From contig JAOTXZ010000001.1 of NCBI GenBank assembly GCA_029862085.1, positions 62,001-126,000 on the forward strand: a stretch of DNA of 64,000 nt. Direction: 5' to 3'. The translations under genes and the position numbers were made by a program. Origin of the DNA: Candidatus Nitrosopumilus sp. (lineage in GTDB: Archaea; Thermoproteota; Nitrososphaeria; Nitrososphaerales; Nitrosopumilaceae). Below the pieces are notes generated by a model, which saw nothing but the letters and a program-made list of their open reading frames with translations, did not search any database and was not told the origin of the DNA. Positions 8,857 to 17,855 of this stretch are shown here, in pieces (position 1 is the stretch's first letter; each line of letters opens with the position of its first letter).

Positions 8857-9921
8857 GTGAAGCAACGAAGGAAAAATCTGCTAAAATTTGGCAAACAGAT
8901 CGACTGTGACACTTTAGTTACCTTTGAGCCTGAAAATCTATTCTACATGACTGGATTTTGGGGTGAAGCAATTGGAATATTGGAAAAGGGTGGAAATACC
9001 ACGATTATTGCACCAGAGCTCGAAGTAGGACGAGCAAAAGAAGAATCGGAAAATTGTGATGTTATAACAGGGGAAAGAGGTGTTGGGTTAATTTCCTCAT
9101 TAGTATCAAAAATAAAAAAAAACAAAATATGCACGGATTGTAATGATTTTTCTATTATGACTAGCTTGAAAAAATCTATTCCTAAAATCAAATCATCCAC
9201 TGAACCATTTTATAATTCCCGAATAATAAAAGATGAAAAAGAAATCCAAATTCTCAAGAAAGGTTCAAAAATAATCGATGAAATGTTTGATATTTGTTCA
9301 AAGAAGATGAAAATAGGTCAAAAAGAGTCAGAACTTCAAACAATCTTAATGTCATATGCCCTAAATCAGCAAATGTTTGATACTGGTTACAAATCAACCC
9401 TTAATCCGCTTATCATAGCAGGTGGTCCAAATGGTGCCTTACCTCATGCACAAGTTACTCAAAGAAAATTCAAAAAAGGAGATCTTGTTGTAGTGGATCT
9501 AACTTTAAGATACAAAGGATATGTGTCAGATTCAACAAGAACTTTTGCCATGGGCAAAATTTCCCAACAAGCAAATGATGCCTACGAAATTGTAAAGGAA
9601 TCACAAGAGCTTGGATTAAGAGCTGTAAAACCAAAAGTAAATTGTAAAGATGTTGATTTTGCATGTCGAAAATTTATTGATGATAAAAATTATGGAAAAT
9701 ATTTTATTCACTCTACTGGACATGGTATAGGATTAGAAGTCCATGAAGTTCCAAATGTTTCCTATAGGAGTGAAACTAAACTTGAAGAAAACATGGCAAT
9801 AACTGTAGAACCAGGAATTTACATACAAAATAAGTTTGGAATTAGAATTGAGGACTCTCTAATTGTAAAACAAAAACCAATTGTTATGCATAAATTTACA
9901 AAAGATTTGCTTACGATTTAG
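8857..9921 (+). CDS. M24 family metallopeptidase (Xaa-Pro dipeptidase/aminopeptidase type)
   Basis: Creatinase-fold peptidase of 354 residues, likely cytosolic, releasing residues next to proline. The N-terminal creatinase-like domain covers about 1-120. The catalytic pita-bread domain has all five dinuclear-metal ligands in order: Asp in VVVDLTLRY, Asp in VSDSTRTF, His in HSTGHGIGLEVHE, Glu in VEPGIYI and Glu in IRIEDS. The GTG start is placed by the TATA box 26 bp upstream. Prolidase and X-Pro aminopeptidase cannot be separated by eye. Confidence 0.87.
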   Translation: MKQRRKNLLKFGKQIDCDTLVTFEPENLFYMTGFWGEAIGILEKGGNTTIIAPELEVGRAKEESENCDVITGERGVGLISSLVSKIKKNKICTDCNDFSIMTSLKKSIPKIKSSTEPFYNSRIIKDEKEIQILKKGSKIIDEMFDICSKKMKIGQKESELQTILMSYALNQQMFDTGYKSTLNPLIIAGGPNGALPHAQVTQRKFKKGDLVVVDLTLRYKGYVSDSTRTFAMGKISQQANDAYEIVKESQELGLRAVKPKVNCKDVDFACRKFIDDKNYGKYFIHSTGHGIGLEVHEVPNVSYRSETKLEENMAITVEPGIYIQNKFGIRIEDSLIVKQKPIVMHKFTKDLLTI

Positions 9922-9955
9922 GCTTCTTTTTACCAAATTTAGCCTCAAAAATGAT

Positions 9956-10441
9956 TTAATCATAAAAATCAACTAATTCAATAAGGTATTTTGAATCTTC
10001 GTCATTTCCTTCAACATCTCCTGTCACCATATTGATATTCCAGTTATAATGAAAATCATCCTTGTATGATTCAAAATCAAAAACAACTTGATAATTTTCT
10101 TTTTCTAATTTTGAAACTATCACATTTACTTGGGTTTTTCTATCATCAAAAATTTTCTCGCTGGGGTACTCTTCATCTATTTCATTTGAAATTGCATCCA
10201 TTACAGTTAATCCTTCTTCATTGGGACCGTCGTATGCCATCAGAGTTTCAAGTACTCTTAATTCTTCTTCTGAAAGGTTTTTGGGAAAACTATCCTGTAA
10301 AGTCCCTTTTGTTATTTCTGGTACAATGAAGATAATTACTATAGCAATAACTGCAAGGTAAATTGGAGCACGTTTTTTAATAAATTGTTTAAATTGAGGT
10401 TCTTTTGGTTTTTTATCCCCCTTTTTTAAATCTTTTACCAT
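9956..10441 (-). CDS. hypothetical membrane-anchored protein
   Basis: 161 residues, no family recognised. A Lys-rich cytosolic N-terminus (residues 1-30) precedes one strong membrane segment at about 31-48. The remaining 110 residues are acidic (DEEYPSEKIFDDRK, DVEGNDEDSKYL) and probably face outside. It lies 12 bp downstream of the methyltransferase gene on the same strand, so the two are probably co-transcribed; no function follows from that. Confidence 0.65.
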   Translation of the reverse strand: MVKDLKKGDKKPKEPQFKQFIKKRAPIYLAVIAIVIIFIVPEITKGTLQDSFPKNLSEEELRVLETLMAYDGPNEEGLTVMDAISNEIDEEYPSEKIFDDRKTQVNVIVSKLEKENYQVVFDFESYKDDFHYNWNINMVTGDVEGNDEDSKYLIELVDFYD

Positions 10442-10453
10442 TTTTTCTCAATC

Positions 10454-11296
10454 CTAGTTTTGTGCAGTTAAAATTAAAACTTCCCAAGGAAATTCTATTG
10501 TTTTATTTTTCTTAGTGTATGGTTTTACGTTTTCTTTAATTAAATTTTTCAATTCTTTTCTCTCTTCTCTATTTAGTGTGTCAAGTTTTTTCTTCAGTGG
10601 TTTTGCAACATATCTTAGATAATTTCTCCAATAAACCTCAAAAGACCCAGGATTAAAATTAAAAACAAAATTCTTCACTGAAATTTTAGAAAATCCTCCT
10701 TTTTTTACTTCATTTTTAAGAGAAGATTTAGTTCCAAATCTATCTAAATCAGGAGAACCAGGGGGAACATAATCTGGAATAAATTCTGTTACCGCATCAA
10801 AAATACTGCTAAAAAAAGGGACTTTTTTTGAAGCACCATGAACGGTTATGCCTATTTTACCCCCTTTTTTGAGATTTTTTTTCATATTTCTTAACGCCTT
10901 TTGAGCATTAGGAAAAAAGAACAGGGCGTACTGACAAGTAATAATATCGAATTTTTTTGAAAAGTAAAAATTTTCAGCATCAACATTTACAAAATCTAAA
11001 TTAGATTTAGAACTGTTCCATTTTTTTGCAATCTTTATTGCAGTAACTGAGGTATCACCTCCAATCACAAAACCTGATTTATCTATTTTTTGACTAATTT
11101 TTTTTGTAACTACTCCTGTACCACAAGCAAGGTCAAATACGCTATCATCTTTTTGAATATCTAATAATTGAACCAATTTTGACGTACTTGCAAATGGTCC
11201 TTGATTAACACTAGCCCATCTTTTATGGTAACGTGGAGCTACTTCATTCCATATGGAAATATTCCGTTGTTTGTATTCTGTATGATTTAATTTCAT
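10454..11296 (-). CDS. class I SAM-dependent methyltransferase
   Basis: 280 residues with a UbiE-like Rossmann methyltransferase core. Motif I is DLACGTGVV, a GGDTS acidic loop follows, then NVDAENF and the ITCQYALFFFP post-II region. A C-terminal part of about 110 residues may cap the substrate pocket. UbiE-type enzymes methylate quinones, but many paralogues act on other small molecules, so no substrate is claimed. It sits between the CoA operon and the 9956 membrane protein on the same strand, 29 bp after the stop of the 55-residue ORF. Confidence 0.8.
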   Translation of the reverse strand: MKLNHTEYKQRNISIWNEVAPRYHKRWASVNQGPFASTSKLVQLLDIQKDDSVFDLACGTGVVTKKISQKIDKSGFVIGGDTSVTAIKIAKKWNSSKSNLDFVNVDAENFYFSKKFDIITCQYALFFFPNAQKALRNMKKNLKKGGKIGITVHGASKKVPFFSSIFDAVTEFIPDYVPPGSPDLDRFGTKSSLKNEVKKGGFSKISVKNFVFNFNPGSFEVYWRNYLRYVAKPLKKKLDTLNREERKELKNLIKENVKPYTKKNKTIEFPWEVLILTAQN

Positions 11297-11325
11297 TTTT
11301 AATTCTCAATTATTTTGTGTATATT

Positions 11326-11493
11326 TTATTTAATCTCTTTAATTTCAGATTCAAGAACTCTTCCTGTCTCATGGAAATACCTATGTTCAATTTCTCCTAA
11401 TTTTTCTTTTAATTTTTTATTTGGTAATTTTTTCAATTTGTTTTTAATTTCTCTATATTGAGCTACAAGTAGTCGAAGTTCAGATTTTTTCAT
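11326..11493 (-). CDS. 55-residue helical ORF coupled to coaBC
   Basis: Short ORF starting at ATG 11491-11493, whose first bases overlap the coaBC stop codon (ATGA), a standard arrangement for translational coupling. The protein is almost wholly charged and helical (KNKLKKLPNKKLKEKL), rich in Lys and Glu, with no membrane segment and no Cys. The middle suggests a short coiled coil. No family is recognised. The 4-base overlap and the regular codon use argue for a real gene; its function, and any link to CoA synthesis, are unknown. Confidence 0.62.
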   Translation of the reverse strand: MKKSELRLLVAQYREIKNKLKKLPNKKLKEKLGEIEHRYFHETGRVLESEIKEIK

Positions 11494-12746
11494 TTTAGTT
11501 TATTTTCAATCTCTTTTTTGATAAATTTCACAATTTTTTGTTTCTTTTTCCACCCTGATGATTTTACTTTTCCTGAATCAACAGCAAAAACTTCGTTATT
11601 ATCTGGATTTTTTTTATATCTAGGTGAGCCAATATCATTTGCAATAATCATATCAGCATTTGATTCGTGTAGTTTCTTTTTAGCCAAACTTATCAATTGT
11701 TTTTCCCCGATATTTGCTTCTGCCTTGAAACCAATTAAAATTACATTTTTTTGGATTTTTTTTATCTGATCAATAATTTTTGGTGCTTTTTTGAGGCTAA
11801 TTTTGATCCTATTTTGTGTACTCTTGATTTTTTTCTTACTAGGATTTTCAGGAATGTAATCTGCGGCAGCTGCCGCCATTATGACTATATCGAACTTTGT
11901 TTTCATTTCTTTTTTTACTGCTTCATGCATCTCTTTACTAGTAGAAACTCTGATTACTTTAGCTCCTTTCGGTGGTTTTTCCATTCCTGGACCATAGACA
12001 AGTGTTACCTTTGATCCTGCTGAAATTAACTCTGAAGCTAATAAAACTCCAGTTTTCCCTGAGCTTTGATTTGTGATGACTCGTACGGGATCAATATACT
12101 CAATCGTTGGCCCAGCAGTCATTAGAATTTTTTTATTTTTTAAAATAGATGAAAAGCCAAAATTTTTCAAAACATACTCCAAAACATCTTCGGGTTCTGG
12201 TGCTTTTGCTTTTCCTTCAATCATTTGAGGAGAAAAAAATTCAATTTTATTTTTTAAAAATTCCATATTTTTCTTTACTGCCAAATTATCATACATTGAT
12301 GCATGCATAGCAAGGCACATCAAAATAGGAATTTTTGATCCAAATCCTACTGTAAGTATTGTGGATACTGGAGTATCGTCAATACCATTTGCTAATTTAC
12401 CTAGAGTATTTGCAGTTCCTGGATATACAATAATCAAATTTGATTGTTTATAGTCTGCTAATCTAATATGCTCAAGTTCTCCTGTAAGTTTTGTAATTAC
12501 TTCATTCCCCGTTGCCCATTTGAAATAATCAGGTTGTACAAGTTTAGTTACAGCATTACTTGCCACACAAGTTACATCAGCTCCATGTCGCATTAGCAAT
12601 CGAGCTAATTCAATAGCTTTGTAAGCTGCTACACTTCCTGCAACACAAAGGACAATTTTTTTACCAGATAATTCAACTCCATAGGAACTTACAATATCCA
12701 AAGAAGGATGATCCTTTTTCTTCCTTGTTTTCTTTTTATCTACCAA
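11490..12746 (-). CDS. coaBC: bifunctional phosphopantothenoylcysteine decarboxylase / phosphopantothenate-cysteine ligase
   Basis: Couples 4'-phosphopantothenate to cysteine (CoaB) and decarboxylates the product to 4'-phosphopantetheine (CoaC). The 418 residues are full length for the fusion. The flavoprotein CoaC half starts after about 25 residues (KIVLCVAGSVAAYKAIELA) and has PGTANTLGKLANGIDD and the substrate-loop Cys in LMCLAMH. The CoaB half starts near residue 200 (LMTAGPTIEYIDPVR, NQSSGKTG, AAAADYIP). It follows panB with an 11-bp overlap and is coupled to the 55-residue ORF downstream. Confidence 0.95.
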   Translation of the reverse strand: MVDKKKTRKKKDHPSLDIVSSYGVELSGKKIVLCVAGSVAAYKAIELARLLMRHGADVTCVASNAVTKLVQPDYFKWATGNEVITKLTGELEHIRLADYKQSNLIIVYPGTANTLGKLANGIDDTPVSTILTVGFGSKIPILMCLAMHASMYDNLAVKKNMEFLKNKIEFFSPQMIEGKAKAPEPEDVLEYVLKNFGFSSILKNKKILMTAGPTIEYIDPVRVITNQSSGKTGVLLASELISAGSKVTLVYGPGMEKPPKGAKVIRVSTSKEMHEAVKKEMKTKFDIVIMAAAAADYIPENPSKKKIKSTQNRIKISLKKAPKIIDQIKKIQKNVILIGFKAEANIGEKQLISLAKKKLHESNADMIIANDIGSPRYKKNPDNNEVFAVDSGKVKSSGWKKKQKIVKFIKKEIENKLK

Positions 12747-13575
12747 TTTCGTCTCGTAACTTTTTCAATTCATTTTCATCCATTGAAAACCAATTTTCTG
12801 AGGCTGGAAACACGCCTGATTCTATGTCCTCTTTGTAATTTTCCACTGCTTTTACAATATCTTCAGACAAATTCATGTATCGCTTCACAAATTTTGGTTT
12901 GAGTTTATCATACATTCCAAGTAGGTCCTGAACTACAAGGACTTGACCATTACATCCAACTCCTGAGCCTATTCCAATCGTTGGTACACTAATGGTTTCT
13001 GAAATTATCTTCGCTACTTCATGGCTTACCATTTCTAATGCAATACTAAACACACCGGCTTCTTCAAGTTCTTTTGCATCATCAATTAATTTTAAGGCTG
13101 AATCTTTGGTTTTCCCTTGAACTTTGTATCCTTGAGACAACGTTGTAGTCTGCGGTTGAAAACCAATATGACCCATAACGGGAATTCCAACATCCACAAT
13201 AGCACTTATTGTTTCAGCCATTGGAATTCCACCTTCCAATTTTACTGCGTCTGCTCCGGCTTTAATTAATCTCCCAGAATTTTTTATAGCATCGTCAATA
13301 TTTGCCTGATATGACATAAAGGGCAAATCAGCTACAAGTAGTGAATTTTGCCTAGCTCTACTTACAGATTCTGTAAACATGCACATTTGATCCATTGTCA
13401 CTGGAACAGTATTTTCATATCCAAGCATTACCATTCCAGCACTATCACCTACAAGAAGTACGTCAATTCCCGCTCTATCGCATAACGATGCAATAGTATA
13501 ATCATAGCTAGTTATAACAGAAATTTTCTTTTCATTCTTTTTCATATTTATTATATCTTGAACGGTTTTATGCAA
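12736..13575 (-). CDS. panB: 3-methyl-2-oxobutanoate hydroxymethyltransferase
   Basis: Makes ketopantoate from 2-oxoisovalerate and methylene-tetrahydrofolate (or a methanopterin analogue in archaea), the first committed step to CoA. The 279 residues match the TIM-barrel PanB family. Mg-site residues lie in LVGDSAGMVMLG and VKLEGG, with the catalytic Glu in SIALEMVSHEVA. Overlaps of 8 bp with the upstream synthetase gene and 11 bp with coaBC show tight operon packing. No panE gene lies in the operon, so ketopantoate reduction must be encoded elsewhere. Confidence 0.95.
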   Translation of the reverse strand: MHKTVQDIINMKKNEKKISVITSYDYTIASLCDRAGIDVLLVGDSAGMVMLGYENTVPVTMDQMCMFTESVSRARQNSLLVADLPFMSYQANIDDAIKNSGRLIKAGADAVKLEGGIPMAETISAIVDVGIPVMGHIGFQPQTTTLSQGYKVQGKTKDSALKLIDDAKELEEAGVFSIALEMVSHEVAKIISETISVPTIGIGSGVGCNGQVLVVQDLLGMYDKLKPKFVKRYMNLSEDIVKAVENYKEDIESGVFPASENWFSMDENELKKLRDEIGR

Positions 13576-14332
13576 TTTGAGACCTCTTGGTTAAATTATT
13601 TTTTATCTCGATAATATTACCTGCAAGATTTTTTTTATTATCAAAATTTTTTACAATCGTTTCAAGTGTTTTTTTATTTTTTTTAGATAATTTTTTACAA
13701 TTTTCAATTAACAGATTCATTGCACGAGTTACATTGTCAACTATTGTAATATTTGCAGTCTGTGAAGTCCTAGAAAGTGGATTTAGATCAAAAGTGATTA
13801 CTTTCTTACCAGCTCTTCTCAAGGCCAAGGTTCTATCTCCATCTTCAAGGGGAACCACAACAACATCTGCCACAAATATTCCATTTTTATCAACAATTCT
13901 TCTTGCTGAATCTATACCAGAAAGATTGGCTTGTTTGGTAATATTTGTGCCTAAAATTTCCTTGGCGCCATTCTTTTTTAGCTCCTTTACGATTGCCTTC
14001 TTTCTTTTTTCATTAGAATAAAACAAATTTACCTCAATTTTTGAGCCTGTTTGCTTGGCAAATTTTATTACTTCCCGTGGACACAAGGCAGCAATATTTC
14101 CATTTACTGATATTACAGGAATCTTTGCCAACAGAATTTGTGCAGCTGCTGCTTTAATTGCTGATTTGGCGGATTTTCCTGTTTTTTCACCAAGTAAATA
14201 ATCAAAGGCCTCAGCTCTTCCCTGAGCAAGAAGGCCTTCTTTTGCAACCAACCCATTATCAAATCCTGATACAAGTCTTTCACGAATTAAAAGTGATTTC
14301 GCTCTTGGATGAGATTTTGGAATTAAAGACAT
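13568..14332 (-). CDS. 4-phosphopantoate-beta-alanine ligase (archaeal phosphopantothenate synthetase)
   Basis: Archaeal replacement for PanC: joins 4-phosphopantoate to beta-alanine using ATP. 254 residues, matching the archaeal family once called DUF137. Conserved blocks visible are IPKSHPRAKSLLIRERLV at the N-terminus, PVISVNGNIAAL, and the late DLNPLSRTSQTANITIVDN. Its neighbours, pantoate kinase upstream and PanB downstream, encode the flanking steps, which makes the call strong. It lies 10 bp from the kinase gene. Confidence 0.93.
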   Translation of the reverse strand: MSLIPKSHPRAKSLLIRERLVSGFDNGLVAKEGLLAQGRAEAFDYLLGEKTGKSAKSAIKAAAAQILLAKIPVISVNGNIAALCPREVIKFAKQTGSKIEVNLFYSNEKRKKAIVKELKKNGAKEILGTNITKQANLSGIDSARRIVDKNGIFVADVVVVPLEDGDRTLALRRAGKKVITFDLNPLSRTSQTANITIVDNVTRAMNLLIENCKKLSKKNKKTLETIVKNFDNKKNLAGNIIEIKNNLTKRSQIA

Positions 14333-14342
14333 TTAGTTTTTT

Positions 14343-15254
14343 TTAATTTGTAAGAACTCTTGCACCCTGTACGTCTAATTGAGATGTAATAATTTTCCCC
14401 TCAGGATATTTCTTGAAAATTTTTAATACTTTACTTTCATGTTCCTTAGGTACCATTGAAAAAACAGTTTCACCAAAAAGTGCCACACCACATTTAATTC
14501 CATTAAGAGTTAGTTCTTCAATTAATTTTTCCATTCTTGGAGTCATTACATCTACATATTTGGCGAATTCTAAAGACATATCTTGAAAATTATTATAATC
14601 TTTTGATTCAAGTAACTTATTTACCATTTTTCCTCCAAGACCGTTTATTTTTGAGAGTTTTTCTTGGAGAAATTGGTTTGTAGAAATAGGGGAAAAACAA
14701 ATCATTATAATTGAAATATTTTCAACACCTATTTTTTGTACTTCACCAATTCCGGGTGCTCCTGGTTTTAGTCGTATTTCAAAACCTCCGTGAAAGGATG
14801 CCAAAACATCACCTAATCCTGTTTTACAATTGACTTCAGCAATGTGTGCAATTTTTCCAATTTTATCATTATCTAATTTTGTATTAAGAACTTGATCTAG
14901 TGCATATGAAAGAGATAAAGCAACTGCACCACTAGATCCTAAACCATATCCAACAGGAATTGAAATGTCATGTTCAATGTCAAAGAAAACATCGTCAAAA
15001 TCTCCCAATTTTAGAAATTCATTTAATACAAATTCAGAAACATCTGTTTTGTCCGATTGAAATCCCTTCGTTGATATTTTACAATTTGAAATCTGATTAG
15101 TTTTTGGTGAAATGATTACCTTGGTCGTAACTCCTTCTTTGATAGAAAATCCAGCACCCATGGAACCAAATTTTTCTGAATCTATTTTATTTTCATCCAT
15201 ATGTGCTTTGAAAAATCCAGTAATATGTGCGGGACAAAATGCTATCGCCTTCAT
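14343..15254 (-). CDS. pantoate kinase (GHMP family)
   Basis: Phosphorylates pantoate with ATP ahead of condensation with beta-alanine, the archaeal order of steps. 303 residues with the GHMP ATP-binding loop PVGYGLGSSGAVALS (near residue 93) and the archaeal PoK N-terminus FCPAHITGFF. It is the first gene of the minus-strand CoA operon, with a TATA-like stretch TGCATAAAATATAAG (15273-15287) about 26 bp before the ATG. It is divergent from the PhoU-type regulator. Confidence 0.92.
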   Translation of the reverse strand: MKAIAFCPAHITGFFKAHMDENKIDSEKFGSMGAGFSIKEGVTTKVIISPKTNQISNCKISTKGFQSDKTDVSEFVLNEFLKLGDFDDVFFDIEHDISIPVGYGLGSSGAVALSLSYALDQVLNTKLDNDKIGKIAHIAEVNCKTGLGDVLASFHGGFEIRLKPGAPGIGEVQKIGVENISIIMICFSPISTNQFLQEKLSKINGLGGKMVNKLLESKDYNNFQDMSLEFAKYVDVMTPRMEKLIEELTLNGIKCGVALFGETVFSMVPKEHESKVLKIFKKYPEGKIITSQLDVQGARVLTN

Positions 15255-15319
15255 TGATCTGAATTTAAACTATGCATAAAATATAAGAATATGGCTTAAA
15301 TTAATTAAATTAGTATAAA

Positions 15320-16300
15320 TTGACTAAATTCATTCGACGCCTACAAAAAATTGGAAGCAGCATTTTAGTTTCTCTCCCAAAAGAATGGGTAGATGCAAAT
15401 AATCTAGATAAAAGCAGCCAAGTTGAAATTGAGACTGGACAAGACAGTATTTCGATTTCTGCAAACAAAGAAACTCGTCCAGCAAAAGAATTGGTAATTT
15501 CATATCCTCTAGCTAAAGAGGAAAACATAATTGCAAATATCACTGGGGCCTACCTTCTGGGATATGATATTATACAAATAAATTCCAAATCTATTATCCC
15601 AGGAGAAGACCGAGAAAAAATTCGAAATTCAATGAGAGGATTGGTTGGAATGGAAATCATCGAAGAGGATGCTTCTAAAATTAACATGCAATTTCTTTTA
15701 GATACTACTACATTAAATCCAGAAAAAATCCTAAAAAGAATGAGTTCTATTGCACTTGGAATGTATGATGATGTATCAAACGGTTTAATTTCCGATGATA
15801 AATCAAATTTACAAACCTTATCTAAAAGAGATGTTGAAGTCAATCGTCAATATTTTCTTCTAGTACGTTTGATTAGAAGTACACTTGTGGATAAAAGATT
15901 AGCAAATGTATTTAATCTTGAAAATATTGATATTTTAGATTATAGAGTTGCAGCAAATCTTTTAGAAAATGCAGGAGATACCATAGTAGAACTTGCAAAT
16001 TTCGTTTATGATTCATCCTTATCCAAAGAACTTTTAAAAAAAATATTTTTATCTGTCCAAAATTTTAATGGCATAGCTGAAAAATCTATTGATGCATTTA
16101 CAAAACCCGATAGAAAATTAGCAATAGAGGCTATAACATCACACAAAGAATTTCAAGAAAAGCTTTTAAAACTTAGAATCACAATTGGAAATAAAAAACA
16201 AATTCCCATTGATTTTCTTGATTTAGTGTATATGTTTGAACGAATTGCCAAGTCATGGGCTGATGTGGTAGATCTAATAAAACCTATTTACAATGAATAA
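15320..16300 (+). CDS. AbrB/PhoU-type phosphate uptake regulator
   Basis: 326 residues. A SpoVT-AbrB swapped-hairpin DNA-binding domain at about 1-50 (RLQKIGSSILVSLPKEWV) is followed by two PhoU-like three-helix bundles, where PhoU proteins bind metal clusters and sense phosphate transport. AbrB-PhoU fusions are common in archaea. No pst genes lie nearby, so the regulated target is unknown. The start is TTG; CTTAAATTA at 15295-15303 is a plausible TATA box with little or no leader. Confidence 0.83.
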   Translation: MTKFIRRLQKIGSSILVSLPKEWVDANNLDKSSQVEIETGQDSISISANKETRPAKELVISYPLAKEENIIANITGAYLLGYDIIQINSKSIIPGEDREKIRNSMRGLVGMEIIEEDASKINMQFLLDTTTLNPEKILKRMSSIALGMYDDVSNGLISDDKSNLQTLSKRDVEVNRQYFLLVRLIRSTLVDKRLANVFNLENIDILDYRVAANLLENAGDTIVELANFVYDSSLSKELLKKIFLSVQNFNGIAEKSIDAFTKPDRKLAIEAITSHKEFQEKLLKLRITIGNKKQIPIDFLDLVYMFERIAKSWADVVDLIKPIYNE

Positions 16301-16816
16301 CTAGAATAATTTTTTCTTTGCAGCATACGTTAAAACTGCACAAATGGTTTTAGAATCTTGAATCTTTCCATTTTTAATCATTCCAAGAAGTTTCTTAAAA
16401 TCCACTTTCTCTACAGACAAAATTTCATCATCGTCTAAATTCAAATCAGCAATTTTTTTTAGTCCCGAGGCTACAAAGCAGTGAATTACCTCAGTATTGT
16501 AGCCTATAGAGGGGTAGAAGGTGATTAATGGTGACATTTTTTTTGCTCTATACCCAGTTTCTTCCTCTAATTCTCTAAAGGCACATTTGATAGGTTTTTC
16601 ACGTTTTTCTAAAGTCCCTGCAGGTATTTCCAAAACAAATCCATGTGAATATCGATGTTGTTTGACAAGAATTACTTTTTTATTCTCATCAAATGCAAGC
16701 ATTGCAGCTGCACCTCTATGTTCAATCATTTCTCGTTTAACTTTTCTTCCTTCAATCATCCCATCATAAACACTAAGACCTAAAATTTTACCTTCAAAAA
16801 TCTTTTTCTTGTTCAT
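16301..16816 (-). CDS. Nudix hydrolase, ADP-ribose pyrophosphatase-like
   Basis: 171 residues with a complete Nudix box: Gly in GTLEKRE, then REL, EEE and TGY in the right spacing (G-x5-E-x7-REUxEExGU). The N-terminal pattern (YDGMIEGRKVKREMIEHRG) and the PSIGYNTEVIHCFVA strand resemble ADP-ribose pyrophosphatases that split ADP-ribose to AMP and ribose 5-phosphate. It is convergent with the PhoU regulator, with no gap between the stop codons. Substrate specificity is inferred from similarity only. Confidence 0.87.
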   Translation of the reverse strand: MNKKKIFEGKILGLSVYDGMIEGRKVKREMIEHRGAAAMLAFDENKKVILVKQHRYSHGFVLEIPAGTLEKREKPIKCAFRELEEETGYRAKKMSPLITFYPSIGYNTEVIHCFVASGLKKIADLNLDDDEILSVEKVDFKKLLGMIKNGKIQDSKTICAVLTYAAKKKLF

Positions 16817-16841
16817 GTAAAGCTAAATTTTTTAATAATAT

Positions 16842-17771
16842 TTAATTTGTTTGATATAAAAGATGCAGTGTAGATGAATTTTTTGATTCAGCTATTGCTA
16901 ATTCAAGCCATTTATGAAGAAAAGTTATTTTTTTTGGAATAAATAAATCAGCTGATTGGACATTATCTATATTTCTAACCTGTTGGGTCAATTCATCCAT
17001 TTCATAAATGTCCTTACTATACATAAATAAAACAACTTGATTTTTGGCAATAAATGGAAGTTGTAGAAAAGAATCAGAAAATTTCTGTTCCAATTTTTGT
17101 AGAGTTTCTTTAATGTCACCATCAATCCAAGCCAGAACTGCATGTGAAATAAACCCTTTAATTTTTGTAGGATCATAAACCAATGTAAACTGAATTCCTT
17201 CATTTTCATTTAATTTCTCAATACATCTTGTAACAGTTTTAGTAGAAAAATTAGTTTTTTTTGAAATGCTTTCAATTTTTTGTCGCGGATTTTTCATCAA
17301 CTGTTCTAAAATCTCTAGATCAGTTTTGGTTAAATTAGAATCAAATCCAGGATTTTCCGCCTCAAAAATTGATAACACCCTTACGTCTTTCATTAATTTT
17401 TTTGCAAGTTCAATTTTGTCTTCTAAATTTCCCTTTACAACAATACCACAAACGGTAACACCACCCACACAAGGAATAACAAAAAATGGTTTGCCTACTA
17501 GACTAATTTGCTCTGAAATTTCTTTGATGTTTTGGCCTGATACAACAATATACAAAACTCCTTGTCCTAATACAGGAGGATCAACCTTAATGGTAAAATT
17601 CTCAATAATTTTACCAGCTTCCATTTTTCGAATTCGGGCTCTAACTGAGCCCCCTGAAATGCCTAGTTCCTTGCCAATTTGTCTATCAGATTCTCTACAA
17701 TTATTCAATAGTCTACCAAGTATTTTGATATCTAAATTGTCCAAAGTCTCTCCTTTTATTGTTTGATACAA
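16842..17771 (-). CDS. Lrp/AsnC-type transcriptional regulator with two HTH domains
   Basis: 309 residues. A first winged HTH at about 10-60 (LDIKILGRLLNNCRESDRQI) precedes a ligand/dimer region, and a second HTH follows at about 150-195 (DLEILEQLMKNPRQKIESIS). Typical Lrp proteins have one HTH, so this is the double-HTH form frequent in ammonia-oxidising archaea. The start is TTG, with TTATAAAA 26 bp upstream on the minus strand. It is divergent from the FtsX-like permease gene, a candidate target. The effector is not predictable. Confidence 0.82.
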   Translation of the reverse strand: MYQTIKGETLDNLDIKILGRLLNNCRESDRQIGKELGISGGSVRARIRKMEAGKIIENFTIKVDPPVLGQGVLYIVVSGQNIKEISEQISLVGKPFFVIPCVGGVTVCGIVVKGNLEDKIELAKKLMKDVRVLSIFEAENPGFDSNLTKTDLEILEQLMKNPRQKIESISKKTNFSTKTVTRCIEKLNENEGIQFTLVYDPTKIKGFISHAVLAWIDGDIKETLQKLEQKFSDSFLQLPFIAKNQVVLFMYSKDIYEMDELTQQVRNIDNVQSADLFIPKKITFLHKWLELAIAESKNSSTLHLLYQTN

Positions 17772-17788
17772 TACAAAAATACCTATTT

Positions 17789-17800
17789 CCTTATAAAACT
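17789..17800 (-). promoter_or_regulatory. TATA box for the double-HTH Lrp gene
   Basis: CCTTATAAAACT is centred about 25 bp before the TTG start at 17771 on the minus strand, so a leaderless mRNA is expected. Read on the plus strand it would start transcription near 17822, giving the permease gene a leader of about 35 bases. A second box, CATTAAATAT at 17831-17840, could instead serve the permease. Confidence 0.5.
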
Positions 17801-17855
17801 GTCTGTACTGTTAGCACTAGACAACAAATACATTAAATATCAGACAATAATTAGG

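Noticed and set aside
12708..14346. Plus-strand ORFs over panB and the phosphopantothenate synthetase gene
   Set aside because: They are shadows of well-conserved minus-strand enzymes.
17763..17855. N-terminal extension of the FtsX-like permease from TTG 17763
   Set aside because: It has no counterpart in the family and covers the divergent promoter region with two TATA-like boxes.
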